A stretch of DNA of 29,368 bases from Spirochaetota bacterium (GTDB lineage: Bacteria; Spirochaetota; Spirochaetia; Treponematales; Breznakiellaceae): positions 1 through 29,368 of the forward strand of contig JAEXTK010000061.1 in the NCBI GenBank assembly GCA_023406985.1, given 5' to 3'. The translations under genes and the position numbers were made by a program. Shown here in pieces: positions 8,241-15,875 of the stretch. Position 1 is the stretch's first letter, and each line of letters opens with the position of its first letter. The notes beneath the pieces were generated by a model. That model did no database searches and was not told the origin of the DNA. It was given only the letters and a program-made list of their open reading frames with translations.

Positions 8241-8633
8241 GTGGATGAGATCGCGCGTGAGCGGGAGGTCGTACTCGTGGTGGACGATTCGGCGGACAAC
8301 CTCGCGCTCCTCAGTTCCCTGCTCAAGGGAACGTATCGCGTCAAGGTCGCCACTTCGGGCGCGAAGGGGCTGGAGATCGCCGCCTCCGCCGCGCCTGACC
8401 TCATCCTCCTGGACGTGATGATGCCCGGCCTGGACGGCTACGAAACCTGCCGGCGCCTCAAGCGGGACCCGCGCACCTCCGCCGTTCCCGTCATCTTCCT
8501 GTCCGCCAAGGGGGATCCTTCGGACGAAGAGGCGGGACGGGAAGCGGGCGCCGCGGCGTACCTCGTCAAGCCGCCGGACCCGGAGCTCCTCTTGGAGAGC
8601 GTACGCGATCACCTGCGGAGGGGACGCCCATGA
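8241..8633 (+). CDS. Single-domain response regulator (REC)
   Basis: A protein of 130 residues consisting of one receiver domain: acidic pair VVDDS, phospho-acceptor Asp58 in LILLDVMMPGLDGYE, Thr/Ser position in FLSAK, and Lys in YLVKPPDPE. There is no output domain, so it is either a phosphate shuttle or sink, or acts by protein contact. The start is GTG 8241; GGAGGAG at 8227-8233 gives seven-base spacing and no in-frame ATG exists. It sits three bases after the hybrid kinase and overlaps the next gene by ATGA. Its closest visible relative in the window is the N-terminal REC domain of that next gene, suggesting local duplication. Confidence 0.93.
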   Translation: MDEIAREREVVLVVDDSADNLALLSSLLKGTYRVKVATSGAKGLEIAASAAPDLILLDVMMPGLDGYETCRRLKRDPRTSAVPVIFLSAKGDPSDEEAGREAGAAAYLVKPPDPELLLESVRDHLRRGRP

Positions 8634-10759
8634 ACGGAGAAAAGAGCACGATCCTCATCGTGGACGACGTCCCGGACGACATCGTCATCCTGGACCAGAT
8701 CCTCAAGAAGGACTATCAGGTCAAGGCCGTCACCAACGGCGAGGCGGCCCTGAGGATCGCGCGGGGCGAGAATCCTCCCGACCTGATCCTCCTGGACATC
8801 ATGATGCCCGGCATGGACGGCTTCGAGGTGTGCCGGAGGCTCAAGCAGGACGCCGCGGGCGCCATGATTCCCGTCATCTTCCTCACCGCGAAGGTGCGGA
8901 CCGCGGACGAGACGTTCGGCCTCGAACTCGGCGCCGTCGACTATATCAAGAAGCCGATAGAGCCCGAGGTAGTGCGCTCGCGCGTCAAGGTCCACCTCGA
9001 CCAGAAGGATCGGGCGGTTCGATTCTCGGAAGTCCGGTTCCGGCGCCTTTTCGAGGCGTCGATGGACGGCATCCTGGTCGCGGACAAGGCGACGGGCCGC
9101 GTCGTCGACGTGAACCCGGCCATGGCGGCGATCATGGGCCTGTCGCAAGAATATTTCCTCGGCAAGCACGTCGCGGAACTCGATTTCCTCACCGCGGTCC
9201 TCGCCCGCGGCGGCTCGGCTCCCCTGAGCGCCGATATCCCCCGCAATCGGTACGAGGAGGCGCGGACGGCCGACGGCCGTTCGATCTTCGTCGAGTTCGC
9301 GCACAGTTCCTACGCGGTCAACAACCGGGAGCTCGTCCAGTTCAACATCCGGGACGTCACCGAGCTGGTCCGCGCGGAGCGCGAGCGGGACAAGCTGGCC
9401 GCCCGACTGAACCACTACCTATCCACGAGCCCGACGATCACGTACGCGCTCATCGCGGCGGACGGCGCGGTTCGTTGCGAGTGGGCGAGCGACAACATCC
9501 GGGCCCTCCTCGGCTATTCCGCGGAAGAAGCGCAGGAGCCCGGCTGGTGGTTCAGCAACGTAGTCGCCGCCGACCGCGCCGAGGCACAGCGCTCATTCGG
9601 GCAGGCGGCGGAGCGGGGGGCTTCCCTCTGCGAGTACCGCTTCCTCAAGAAGGACGGCGATACGGTCTGGCTCCGCGATGAGGTCAGGCTCGCGCGGAAG
9701 GACGACCGGGAAAGCGAGTTCGTGGGAACCATCACCGACATCAGCGCGCGCAAGAGGACCGAGGCGCTCCTCGAACTCCGGAGCGCCGCGCTGGAGGCGG
9801 CGGCCAATACCATCGTCGTCTCCGACCGCGACGGCACCATCCGGTGGGTCAACAAGGCCTTCGAGAAGCTCACCGGTTACGCGCGCGAGGAGGTCGTCGG
9901 CCGGAATCCCTCCGGTGTCCGGCGGCTCGATCCCGAAGGGGAAGCGATCTACCGCGCGATGTGGGAGACGATCTTCGCCGGCAACGTATGGAGCGGCGAG
10001 GTCGAGGATTTCCGGAAGAACGGCGAGGCGTACACCAAGGAGATCACCGTCACCCCCGTCCGCGACGAGACGGGGGCGGTGAGCAACTTCATCGCGATCA
10101 TCAACGACATATCCGATAAGAAACGGGCGCGGGAGCGCTTGGAAGCCCTGCTCGACGAGAAGGGGGTGCTGCTCCGCGAGATCCACCACCGCGTCAACAA
10201 CAACGTCCAGATCATGGTCGGCCTCCTCGGCATTTCTTTGGAGCAGATAGGCGACGAGCTCGTGCGCGGAAAACTCGGGGATATCACGCGCCGCATGCAA
10301 TCCATGGCGACCATCCACCAGCAATTCTATGAATCCGACGACATGTCGCGGATCGATTTCGCCGTGTATCTGCGGCGCCTGCTCGTTCGGCTGTCCTCGG
10401 ATTTTCCCGAGAGCGCCGCTTGCGCGGTCCTCGACTGCGAAACGGGGGACGTCCTCCTCAACTTGGAGGAGGCGATTCCCGCGGGACTCATCGTCAACGA
10501 GCTGCTCACCAACGCGCTCAAGTTCGCGTTCCCCGGCGACGCGCCGCGGGGCGCCATCGCGATAACCCAGAGGATACGGGGCGACCTCGTGGAGATTGGA
10601 GTCAGCGACGACGGCGTGGGCCTGCCCGACGGCTTGAACCCACAAACCGCGAAGTCCCTCGGAATGGAGCTCATCCGTATCCTCGCCATGCAGCTCGGCG
10701 GAACGGTGGAGTTCCGGACCGGTCGCGGTACCTCCGCGATCCTGCGGTTCACCCGCTAG
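8630..10759 (+). CDS. REC-PAS-PAS-PAS-HisKA_2 histidine kinase
   Basis: A soluble protein of 709 residues. The N-terminal REC domain has Asp56 in LILLDIMMPGMDG and Lys in YIKKP. Three PAS units lie at about 135-245, 255-385 and 390-505; the second and third end in PAC-like tails (VGTITDISARK, IAIINDISDKK). HisKA_2 has EIHHRVNNNVQIM (phospho-acceptor in His519/His520), and the HATPase_c domain has NELLTNALKFAF, VSDDGVGLP and LGMELIRILA. No membrane helix is seen, so it is a cytoplasmic kinase whose own receiver is probably fed by the upstream hybrid kinase. It overlaps the stand-alone REC gene by four bases (ATGA). It is the last gene of the operon; no DNA-binding regulator is encoded, so the output partner lies elsewhere. 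Confidence 0.93.
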   Translation: MNGEKSTILIVDDVPDDIVILDQILKKDYQVKAVTNGEAALRIARGENPPDLILLDIMMPGMDGFEVCRRLKQDAAGAMIPVIFLTAKVRTADETFGLELGAVDYIKKPIEPEVVRSRVKVHLDQKDRAVRFSEVRFRRLFEASMDGILVADKATGRVVDVNPAMAAIMGLSQEYFLGKHVAELDFLTAVLARGGSAPLSADIPRNRYEEARTADGRSIFVEFAHSSYAVNNRELVQFNIRDVTELVRAERERDKLAARLNHYLSTSPTITYALIAADGAVRCEWASDNIRALLGYSAEEAQEPGWWFSNVVAADRAEAQRSFGQAAERGASLCEYRFLKKDGDTVWLRDEVRLARKDDRESEFVGTITDISARKRTEALLELRSAALEAAANTIVVSDRDGTIRWVNKAFEKLTGYAREEVVGRNPSGVRRLDPEGEAIYRAMWETIFAGNVWSGEVEDFRKNGEAYTKEITVTPVRDETGAVSNFIAIINDISDKKRARERLEALLDEKGVLLREIHHRVNNNVQIMVGLLGISLEQIGDELVRGKLGDITRRMQSMATIHQQFYESDDMSRIDFAVYLRRLLVRLSSDFPESAACAVLDCETGDVLLNLEEAIPAGLIVNELLTNALKFAFPGDAPRGAIAITQRIRGDLVEIGVSDDGVGLPDGLNPQTAKSLGMELIRILAMQLGGTVEFRTGRGTSAILRFTR

Positions 10760-10760
10760 G

Positions 10761-10778
10761 CCGGGGGCCGGACCCCGG
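10761..10778 (+). other. GC hairpin directly after the signalling operon
   Basis: CCGGGG at 10761-10766 and CCCCGG at 10773-10778 form a six-base stem with the loop GCCGGA, two bases after the stop codon of the last kinase. No T-tract follows, so it is at best a weak or factor-dependent terminator. The duplicated cassette begins only six bases later. Confidence 0.35.
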
Positions 10779-10783
10779 TAAAT

Positions 10784-11106
10784 ACCGATTCGCCGGGATC
10801 GCGCGGAGCCGCATCACGAACCATGCCGGTTTCGGCATGACCACGGGAAAGGCCTGGGAACGCATCCGTCGGGCGCTCGCGGGGAAGCCGCCCGCGGCGG
10901 ACGAGATCGTCCTCTTGGAGTGCGGCGGAAACGACTTCCGGTGGGCAGAAGTGGCCGCCGATCCCCGCGGCGCCCATTTGCCGAAGACGCCGATCGACCG
11001 ATTCGGAAGCCTGCTCCAGTCGATCATCGATCTATTCAAATCGGTGAACGTCAAGCCCATACTCATGGCGCTTCCGCTCGAAGTTCCTCGCCGGCGAACC
11101 GCGATC
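10784..11106 (+). pseudogene. Truncated copy of the SGNH/GDSL hydrolase gene
   Basis: Bases 10784-11076 match 2835-3133 almost base for base, with a 6-base in-frame deletion that removes two residues after GGND. The copy starts at codon 37 of the parent, so the start codon and the Ser of block I are missing. After 11076 it jumps to sequence resembling the parent's 3331 onwards (CTCGAAGTTC), losing about 200 bases, and the Asp/His of block V is not recoverable. The frame remains open through the match. No start with a ribosome site precedes it; it follows the stop of the REC-PAS kinase by about 25 bases. Confidence 0.9.
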
Positions 11107-11117
11107 CGCGCGCGCTT

Positions 11118-11474
11118 TCATTCGCCGAACTCGATGAAACGGCGCACTTCGATTTCGGCCTCCTGGCCCGGACCGGCGGGGGCGCGCTTGGCCCAATCGA
11201 TCGCCTCTTCGATCGACTTCGCCTGGATAATCCAGTAACCCGCGACCAGTCCCTCGGGATCGGGGAACGGCCCTTCGACCACCGTCCTCCTCCCGTCCGC
11301 CGAAACCTTGACCCGCGCGCCGGTCGAGCTCGGATACAGACCCGCGGCGTCGAGCAAGACGCCCGCCTTCGCTTGGTCTTGGTTGTATCGTATCGTGGCG
11401 GCGATCAGCTCCTCGCTGGGCATCTTGCCGGCTTCGCCGTCCACGGTAGCCTTCAGCATCAATATGAACTTCAT
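11118..11474 (-). CDS. YCII/DGPF-domain protein
   Basis: A protein of 118 residues with the ferredoxin-like YCII-related fold. It begins MKFILMLKATVDGEAG and carries the family signature around VVEGPFPDPEGLVAGYWII, followed by SIEEAIDWAKRAP. YCII-type proteins are small dimers of mostly unknown role; some occur next to sigma factors, but none is seen here. The start at 11474 is fixed by AGGAGG seven bases upstream on the minus strand. It is divergent from the lipoprotein gene at 11703 and points at the truncated SGNH copy. Its C-terminal third is preserved as a relic at 3445-3601. Confidence 0.85.
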   Translation of the reverse strand: MKFILMLKATVDGEAGKMPSEELIAATIRYNQDQAKAGVLLDAAGLYPSSTGARVKVSADGRRTVVEGPFPDPEGLVAGYWIIQAKSIEEAIDWAKRAPAGPGQEAEIEVRRFIEFGE

Positions 11475-11702
11475 CCTCGTGCCTCCTGAATATCGTCTCA
11501 CGTCCGGCGAAACGCCGTCCCCGCGCCGGGGATGCGTCAAATCTAGAGGCGAAGTAGCACCCTGTTCGGGGCATTTGCGACAATGTGCGGGGTCGATCGC
11601 GTCAGGTTCGGCAACACCGGGGCCCCGGCCGCGTCAGAAGATGCGGCCGAAACGGGATATATGGTGAGGGAAATACCCATGACCTTCGTTCGGAGGCGGA
11701 AG

Positions 11703-12575
11703 ATGAAAAGAGCCTTGTCCGTTTTCGGCGCGTCGCTCCTGCTCGCGTCGCTCCTGCTCGCGTCGTGCGGCGGCGGCGCCGGCGCTCGCGACGAAGCGGC
11801 CGACGCATTGAACACCGCCAAGCCGCAATCGACCGTGAAGCTATGTTTCATCCACCACAGCACGGGAAGCGATTGGATCAGGACGGGGGGCGGAAAGCTC
11901 GGAACCGCGCTAAACGCCAACAACTATTTCGTGACCGAATGCGATTACGGGTGGAACGCGGACCCGGGCGACGGGCTCGGGGATTGTACCGATACGGTCG
12001 ATTGGCCGGCCTGGTTCACCGACGCAAAGATGCCCTACGTATACGCCAACGAGGCGCACTACGATTACGACAATACCATCGACGAGCCCGCGGGGGAGAA
12101 CACGATCGTGGTGTTCAAGTCGTGCTTCCCGAACAGCGAAGTGGGCGTCTCCATCGAAGACGAAAAAGGCGTATACGAATCGATCCTCGGCTATTTCGGC
12201 CGGCATCAAGAAAAGATGTTCGTACTGATCGTTCCGCCTCCGGAAATCAGCATCGAGAGCGCCGCCCTCACGCGGGAATTATCGAACTGGCTGGTGGATC
12301 GCGAGGACGGCTGGCTATCCTCGTACGGTTTCCATAACGTGTACGCGTTCAATTATTACAATATCCTGACCGATCCCGATAATCACCATCGCGTGAACGC
12401 TTCGAACCGAGAAGAAAACGTCGTCGCCGCATCGCCGGCCGACGCGGAGCGGGCGAACGAACTCTATTACTATGCCGGTTCCGATGATCACCCGACCGCG
12501 GACGGCCACCTGAAGGCGACGGACGAGTTCATCCCGCTCTTGAATGCGTGGTACAACAACTACCGAGGGAGATGA
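11703..12575 (+). CDS. SGNH-like lipoprotein of unknown function
   Basis: A lipoprotein of 290 residues. The leader includes a doubled SLLLA segment and the lipobox LASC with Cys22. The mature part starts with KLCFIHHSTGSDW, then NNYFVTECDYGW, IVVFKSCFPNS, LIVPPPEIS, YAFNYYNILTDPDN and, near the end, DDHPTADGHLKATDEF. The spacing of an N-terminal strand plus Ser/Gly turn, FKSCFPNS in the middle and a late Asp/His block recalls SGNH-fold proteins, but the canonical GDS and GxND motifs are absent; the family assignment is tentative. ATG 11703 is chosen from GGAGG at 11692-11696. A histidine phosphatase follows two bases later, so the two are probably co-translated. Base composition is lower in GC than the kinase genes nearby. 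A decayed second copy lies at 3631-3942. Confidence 0.75.
   Translation: MKRALSVFGASLLLASLLLASCGGGAGARDEAADALNTAKPQSTVKLCFIHHSTGSDWIRTGGGKLGTALNANNYFVTECDYGWNADPGDGLGDCTDTVDWPAWFTDAKMPYVYANEAHYDYDNTIDEPAGENTIVVFKSCFPNSEVGVSIEDEKGVYESILGYFGRHQEKMFVLIVPPPEISIESAALTRELSNWLVDREDGWLSSYGFHNVYAFNYYNILTDPDNHHRVNASNREENVVAASPADAERANELYYYAGSDDHPTADGHLKATDEFIPLLNAWYNNYRGR
11730..11765 (+). repeat. 15-base tandem repeat in lipoprotein signal peptide
   Basis: GCGTCGCTCCTGCTC occurs twice in a row (11730-11744, 11745-11759) and continues for six more bases. It encodes ASLLL twice in the hydrophobic core of the leader. Gain or loss of a unit would keep the frame but change the length of the signal peptide. 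Confidence 0.8.
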
Positions 12576-12577
12576 TC

Positions 12578-13147
12578 ATGACGACCACGGTGTATTTCAT
12601 CCGGCATGCGCAGTCGGACTTCTCGATCCGGGATGAACGGTCGCGTCCGTTGACGGCGCGAGGGATGGCGGACGCGGAGTCCCTCGTCGGCTTGCTCGGG
12701 GATCGGACGATCGATCGAATTTATAGCAGCCCTTACGTGCGGACGATCCAGACGGTCACGCCCCTTGCCCGCGCCAGGGGCCTCGCTGTCGTAGCCAGGG
12801 AAGGCTTCCGTGAACGATCCACCAATATCCGGTATGAATCGCGGGACGACTTTTTCAAGTTCGCCGAACGCCAGTGGTCCGACTTCGATCACAAGGCGGA
12901 CGGCGGAGAATCCTTGAGGGAAGTGCAGGTTCGGAATGTCGCCGAGCTCAGGAACGCCTTGGAGGAAGCTTCGGGCCTGGATATCGTGATAGCAACCCAC
13001 GGAACGGCCCTGTGCACCATCCTCAATTTTTTTGATCCGGGCTGCGGCTTCGACTATTTCATGAAGATGGTTGAGAAGACCCCTTACCTCGTGACCGTGA
13101 AATTCGACGGCCAGGTTTTCCTTGAGCATACGCGATACCCGGAATAG
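12578..13147 (+). CDS. Histidine phosphatase superfamily protein
   Basis: A protein of 189 residues. The catalytic motif is VYFIRHAQSD (His10), followed by LTARGMADAE, IYSSPYVRTIQTV, the acidic EGFRER and a late VIATHGTALC carrying the second His. It belongs to the phosphoglycerate-mutase-like phosphatases; the substrate is unknown. GAGGGA at 12565-12570 spaces well to ATG 12578 and too closely to ATG 12572. It follows the lipoprotein gene after two bases and ends 27 bases from the convergent chemoreceptor gene. The gap holds an imperfect dyad (CGCGAC / GTCGCG) without a T-tract. It is not a recent copy of the phosphatase at 1931: only the family motifs agree. Confidence 0.9.
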   Translation: MTTTVYFIRHAQSDFSIRDERSRPLTARGMADAESLVGLLGDRTIDRIYSSPYVRTIQTVTPLARARGLAVVAREGFRERSTNIRYESRDDFFKFAERQWSDFDHKADGGESLREVQVRNVAELRNALEEASGLDIVIATHGTALCTILNFFDPGCGFDYFMKMVEKTPYLVTVKFDGQVFLEHTRYPE

Positions 13148-13174
13148 ATCGTTACGACCTACTGCCGCGACCCG

Positions 13175-14818
13175 CTACGTCGCGAACTTTCCGGTTTCGG
13201 CCTTGAGAGAATCGGTCTGGGTCGCGATGCCGTGCGAGACGCTCTGGATATAGTTCGTCGCCGTGGCGATCTCGTTCACGCCGATCGCGATCTCCGACAT
13301 GCCTTTGGCGACCTCCGCCGACAGATCGGCGACGTGGCGGGAGGAATCCGTGACTTCGCGGACGGTTTCACGCATCTCGACCGTGGCCGTCTTGACGACC
13401 GCGGTGACGTTATTCAACTCCGTCGTCGCCTCGATGATCTGCTCGCCGCCTTGCGATAGCTCCTGGGTTCCCGCGTTGATTTCTTCGAGCGCTTCTACCG
13501 TCGAGGCCGTTTCGGCGCGGAGCGCGTCGAACGTCTGCTCGGACTCGACGGAGGCTTTCGCGGCGATCTCGACTTTCGCGAAAATATCTTTGACCAGTTT
13601 CGCTATCTGTTTGGAGGAGTCGCTGGAAGTCTCGGCGAGCTTCCTGATCTCGTCGGCGACGACGGCGAAGCCCCGGCCGCTATCCCCCGCGTGCGCCGCC
13701 TCGATGGCGGCGTTCATCGACAGGAGGTTCGTTTGGGCCGAGATGTTGTTGATGACGCTGGACATCTCCACGATTCTCTCGGCGAGGGCGGCGATCTCCC
13801 GGGAGGCCTGGGTAGCGTTGGCGATCGCCTGGCCGGATTTCTCGATGGTAGCGGCCAAGTCCTCGGCCGCCCGCTTCTTGCCGACGACGACCGCCGCGAC
13901 ATTCTTGAGCTGGGCGATCATTTCGGTGACCGACGCCATGGTCTCCTCGACCGCCGCAGCCTGGGTGCCCGTGGACTCGTTCAGGTTGTTGGCCGTAGCC
14001 TCGATCTTCTCCAGCGCGGAAGAGACCGCGTCGGTCTCGCGATCGAGGCTTTCGATCTGACCCTTGATCGAGTCGACGTTCATCGTGATTTGCGCGGCCG
14101 AGGAAGCGGTTTCCTCGGTATTCGATATGAGGTCCTCTTTCCGGGCAACGAGGTCTACCGTGGAGTGCTTGACCACGATGATCATATCCTTGAGCTTGTC
14201 GATGAATAAATTGAAATAGCGCGCGACGTCACCGAGTTCATCCTGGGCGTTCACCCGTATGCGCGTCGTGAGGTCTCCTTCGCCTTCCGCCAATCCCTGG
14301 AGGCAATTCGAGAGGTCCTTGAGGGCCGCGATGACCGTTCCCGTCGTCAGGAGAACGGCGATGAAGATGAGCGCGAAGAGGATGGCGCCAAGCAGGGATA
14401 ATTGCATCGTGATGGCGGCTACTTCCGTCCGAGCGAAGGAATCGGTGAAGGTGAGCGTCGCGACGCCGATCTTCTCGCCTTCGTATAGGACATCCGCAGC
14501 TTTGACGAATAGGGCGGGCGGCTGCTTGTCGGCTACGAACTTAGAGATGGAATTTCCCTGTGCGTCTTGAATCTCTATTCCGACGACCTCCCGTACCCTT
14601 TGAAAGGACGAGAGGCTCTGATTCAACCCGTCGATATTCAAATCCCATAAATAGGCGCTGTTGTTCGTCGCCGCCAAGGTCGTGAGCATCTCCGCGTAGG
14701 TATCGAGTTCGGCATTTTTCCTGCGGGACTGGTCCAGGGAAACGAAGAGGATGAAGGCGATGAAGCCGATTAGGAATGTGGTCGTGATGGGTACGAGCAA
14801 CTTTGCGCGAAGCTTCAT
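13175..14818 (-). CDS. Methyl-accepting chemotaxis protein
   Basis: A protein of 547 residues with classical chemoreceptor layout. TM1 is at about 8-28, a short periplasmic sensor domain of about 110 residues lies at 29-137, TM2 is at about 138-162, HAMP at about 163-215, and a long helical signalling domain follows. Its hairpin tip is NNISAQTNLLSMNAAIEAAH, continuing into GRGFAVVADEIRKLAE, which contacts CheA and CheW. The ligand domain is too small for a double Cache fold. ATG 14818 is preceded by AGGGA. It lies 84 bases downstream of a secreted solute-binding protein on the same strand, so the pair probably works as binding protein plus chemoreceptor. No CheR-tethering pentapeptide is seen at the C terminus. 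Confidence 0.95.
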   Translation of the reverse strand: MKLRAKLLVPITTTFLIGFIAFILFVSLDQSRRKNAELDTYAEMLTTLAATNNSAYLWDLNIDGLNQSLSSFQRVREVVGIEIQDAQGNSISKFVADKQPPALFVKAADVLYEGEKIGVATLTFTDSFARTEVAAITMQLSLLGAILFALIFIAVLLTTGTVIAALKDLSNCLQGLAEGEGDLTTRIRVNAQDELGDVARYFNLFIDKLKDMIIVVKHSTVDLVARKEDLISNTEETASSAAQITMNVDSIKGQIESLDRETDAVSSALEKIEATANNLNESTGTQAAAVEETMASVTEMIAQLKNVAAVVVGKKRAAEDLAATIEKSGQAIANATQASREIAALAERIVEMSSVINNISAQTNLLSMNAAIEAAHAGDSGRGFAVVADEIRKLAETSSDSSKQIAKLVKDIFAKVEIAAKASVESEQTFDALRAETASTVEALEEINAGTQELSQGGEQIIEATTELNNVTAVVKTATVEMRETVREVTDSSRHVADLSAEVAKGMSEIAIGVNEIATATNYIQSVSHGIATQTDSLKAETGKFAT

Positions 14819-14902
14819 AATCCCTGGCCCCCCGCTTTTAATTCTCTTTAGTCGATGCCCGGATAAATCGCGCAGGAATGAGCGCTCGGCAGCGGCCGGA
14901 AA

Positions 14903-15640
14903 TCAAGGTTGCCAGTCGTCGTAGGTGCCGGACTTGATTACGTCCGCCATGATTTTCTCCAGCTTTCCATTGGCCTTCAGTTTTTTGAGCCCATCGGTGA
15001 GCAGCTTATCCGTGGCGCTGGTCGCATCGCCCTTCGGTAGCGCGTATCCGATATCGTAGATATCCCACAGTTGCCTTCTCACGTTCTTCATGACGTCTCG
15101 GTTCGCCCTGAGGATGGAGTCCCCGGGTTCGGTGCCGTAAATATAACCGTCGATAAGTCCGTCGTTCACCTTCTTGAAGCTCGCGGCCGGATTAGTCGAA
15201 GGGAGCGTCTTGAAATTGAACATCTGCATATTCGATACGTCGGATTCGATCTTGTAACCCTTGCCGTTTCCGTTCTTGAGGTTATCGATATCGATGGGTT
15301 TCGCCTTATTCGTGTAGAGGATAAAGCACATCTGCATGATTACTCCCGTCGAGTACCTATAGGGCAGATTCTTGATCGCGTTCGGATCCTTGAGCTGGAG
15401 CAGAGGCGCCCCGAAATCGGCTTGATTCCCGATGATCATGGTCACCATTCGCTGAATGGGAACCTTCTTGATCTCGAACGTAGCTCCCATATCTTCGCCC
15501 AGCGTCGTGGTCAGGGTAACCAAAGAATCTATCCCCGGTATGTCGCCGATCAAGACCGAGTAGGGAGCCGCGTATGCGGAAACGGAGATGAGCAAGAAAG
15601 AAACCACCCATGCAGCCGCGATCAGTTTCGATTTCCTCAT
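14903..15640 (-). CDS. Orphan periplasmic solute-binding protein (PBP type 2)
   Basis: A protein of 245 residues with a cleavable signal peptide: MRKSK, a hydrophobic core, and a likely cut after AYA at about residue 24. The mature part, GDIPGIDSLVTLTTTLGEDM through a long C-terminal block ending KSGTYDDWQP, has the size and pattern of the SBP_bac_3/PhnD-like type 2 fold; KLLTDGLKKLKANGKLEKIM is the typical final helix of family 3. The start 15640 is set by GGGAGGG upstream. There is no permease or ATPase nearby; the next gene on the strand is a chemoreceptor. It probably delivers a ligand to that receptor. The gene is visibly less GC-rich than the kinase genes around it. Confidence 0.83.
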   Translation of the reverse strand: MRKSKLIAAAWVVSFLLISVSAYAAPYSVLIGDIPGIDSLVTLTTTLGEDMGATFEIKKVPIQRMVTMIIGNQADFGAPLLQLKDPNAIKNLPYRYSTGVIMQMCFILYTNKAKPIDIDNLKNGNGKGYKIESDVSNMQMFNFKTLPSTNPAASFKKVNDGLIDGYIYGTEPGDSILRANRDVMKNVRRQLWDIYDIGYALPKGDATSATDKLLTDGLKKLKANGKLEKIMADVIKSGTYDDWQP

Positions 15641-15791
15641 GACGCCCTCCCTACCTACGTATGACTCGATGACTGAAAGGAACGATCGATACGGTCTGCT
15701 CATTGCGGCGGAAGTAATGCATCGTAAGGCCGGATCTTGTTTTTCCGATCAATCGTTTCCAGCTACGTTCCGGCAACGCCAGAACGGTTTA

Positions 15792-15819
15792 ATACTAATC
15801 CCTAGAATTTGGCTGTCAA
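15792..15819 (-). promoter_or_regulatory. Promoter of the binding protein/chemoreceptor pair
   Basis: On the minus strand a perfect TTGACA (15814-15819) is followed after 16 bases by TAGTAT (15792-15797). It lies about 150 bases before the binding-protein start and just after the stop of the upstream kinase gene, so the pair can be transcribed independently of that kinase. The long leader (about 15641-15785) shows no riboswitch I can name. Confidence 0.6.
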
Positions 15820-15875
15820 GTTCCGTCTTGTTTATGGCGCTTTCGGGGGCCAAAGCATCGGCACGCGTCGGCGGA

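Larger units (their letters stand above)
10784..12469 (+). repeat. Copy B of the duplicated three-gene cassette
   Basis: This is a direct repeat of 2835-3942. In this copy the SGNH gene is truncated while the YCII-type and lipoprotein genes are complete, the mirror image of copy A. The matched starts lie 7949 bases apart. The signalling operon 4031-10759 fills the space between the copies. Confidence 0.85.

Noticed and set aside
5817..8612. 931-residue minus-strand open frame opposite the hybrid kinase
   Set aside because: It is a codon-bias shadow of the kinase gene, whose frame shows complete HisKA, HATPase, REC and Hpt motifs. The opposite frame shows no domain.
1931..13147. The two histidine phosphatases as part of the recent duplication
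   Set aside because: They share only family motifs and have no DNA-level match. The detectable duplication starts at 2835/10784 and ends at 3942/12469.
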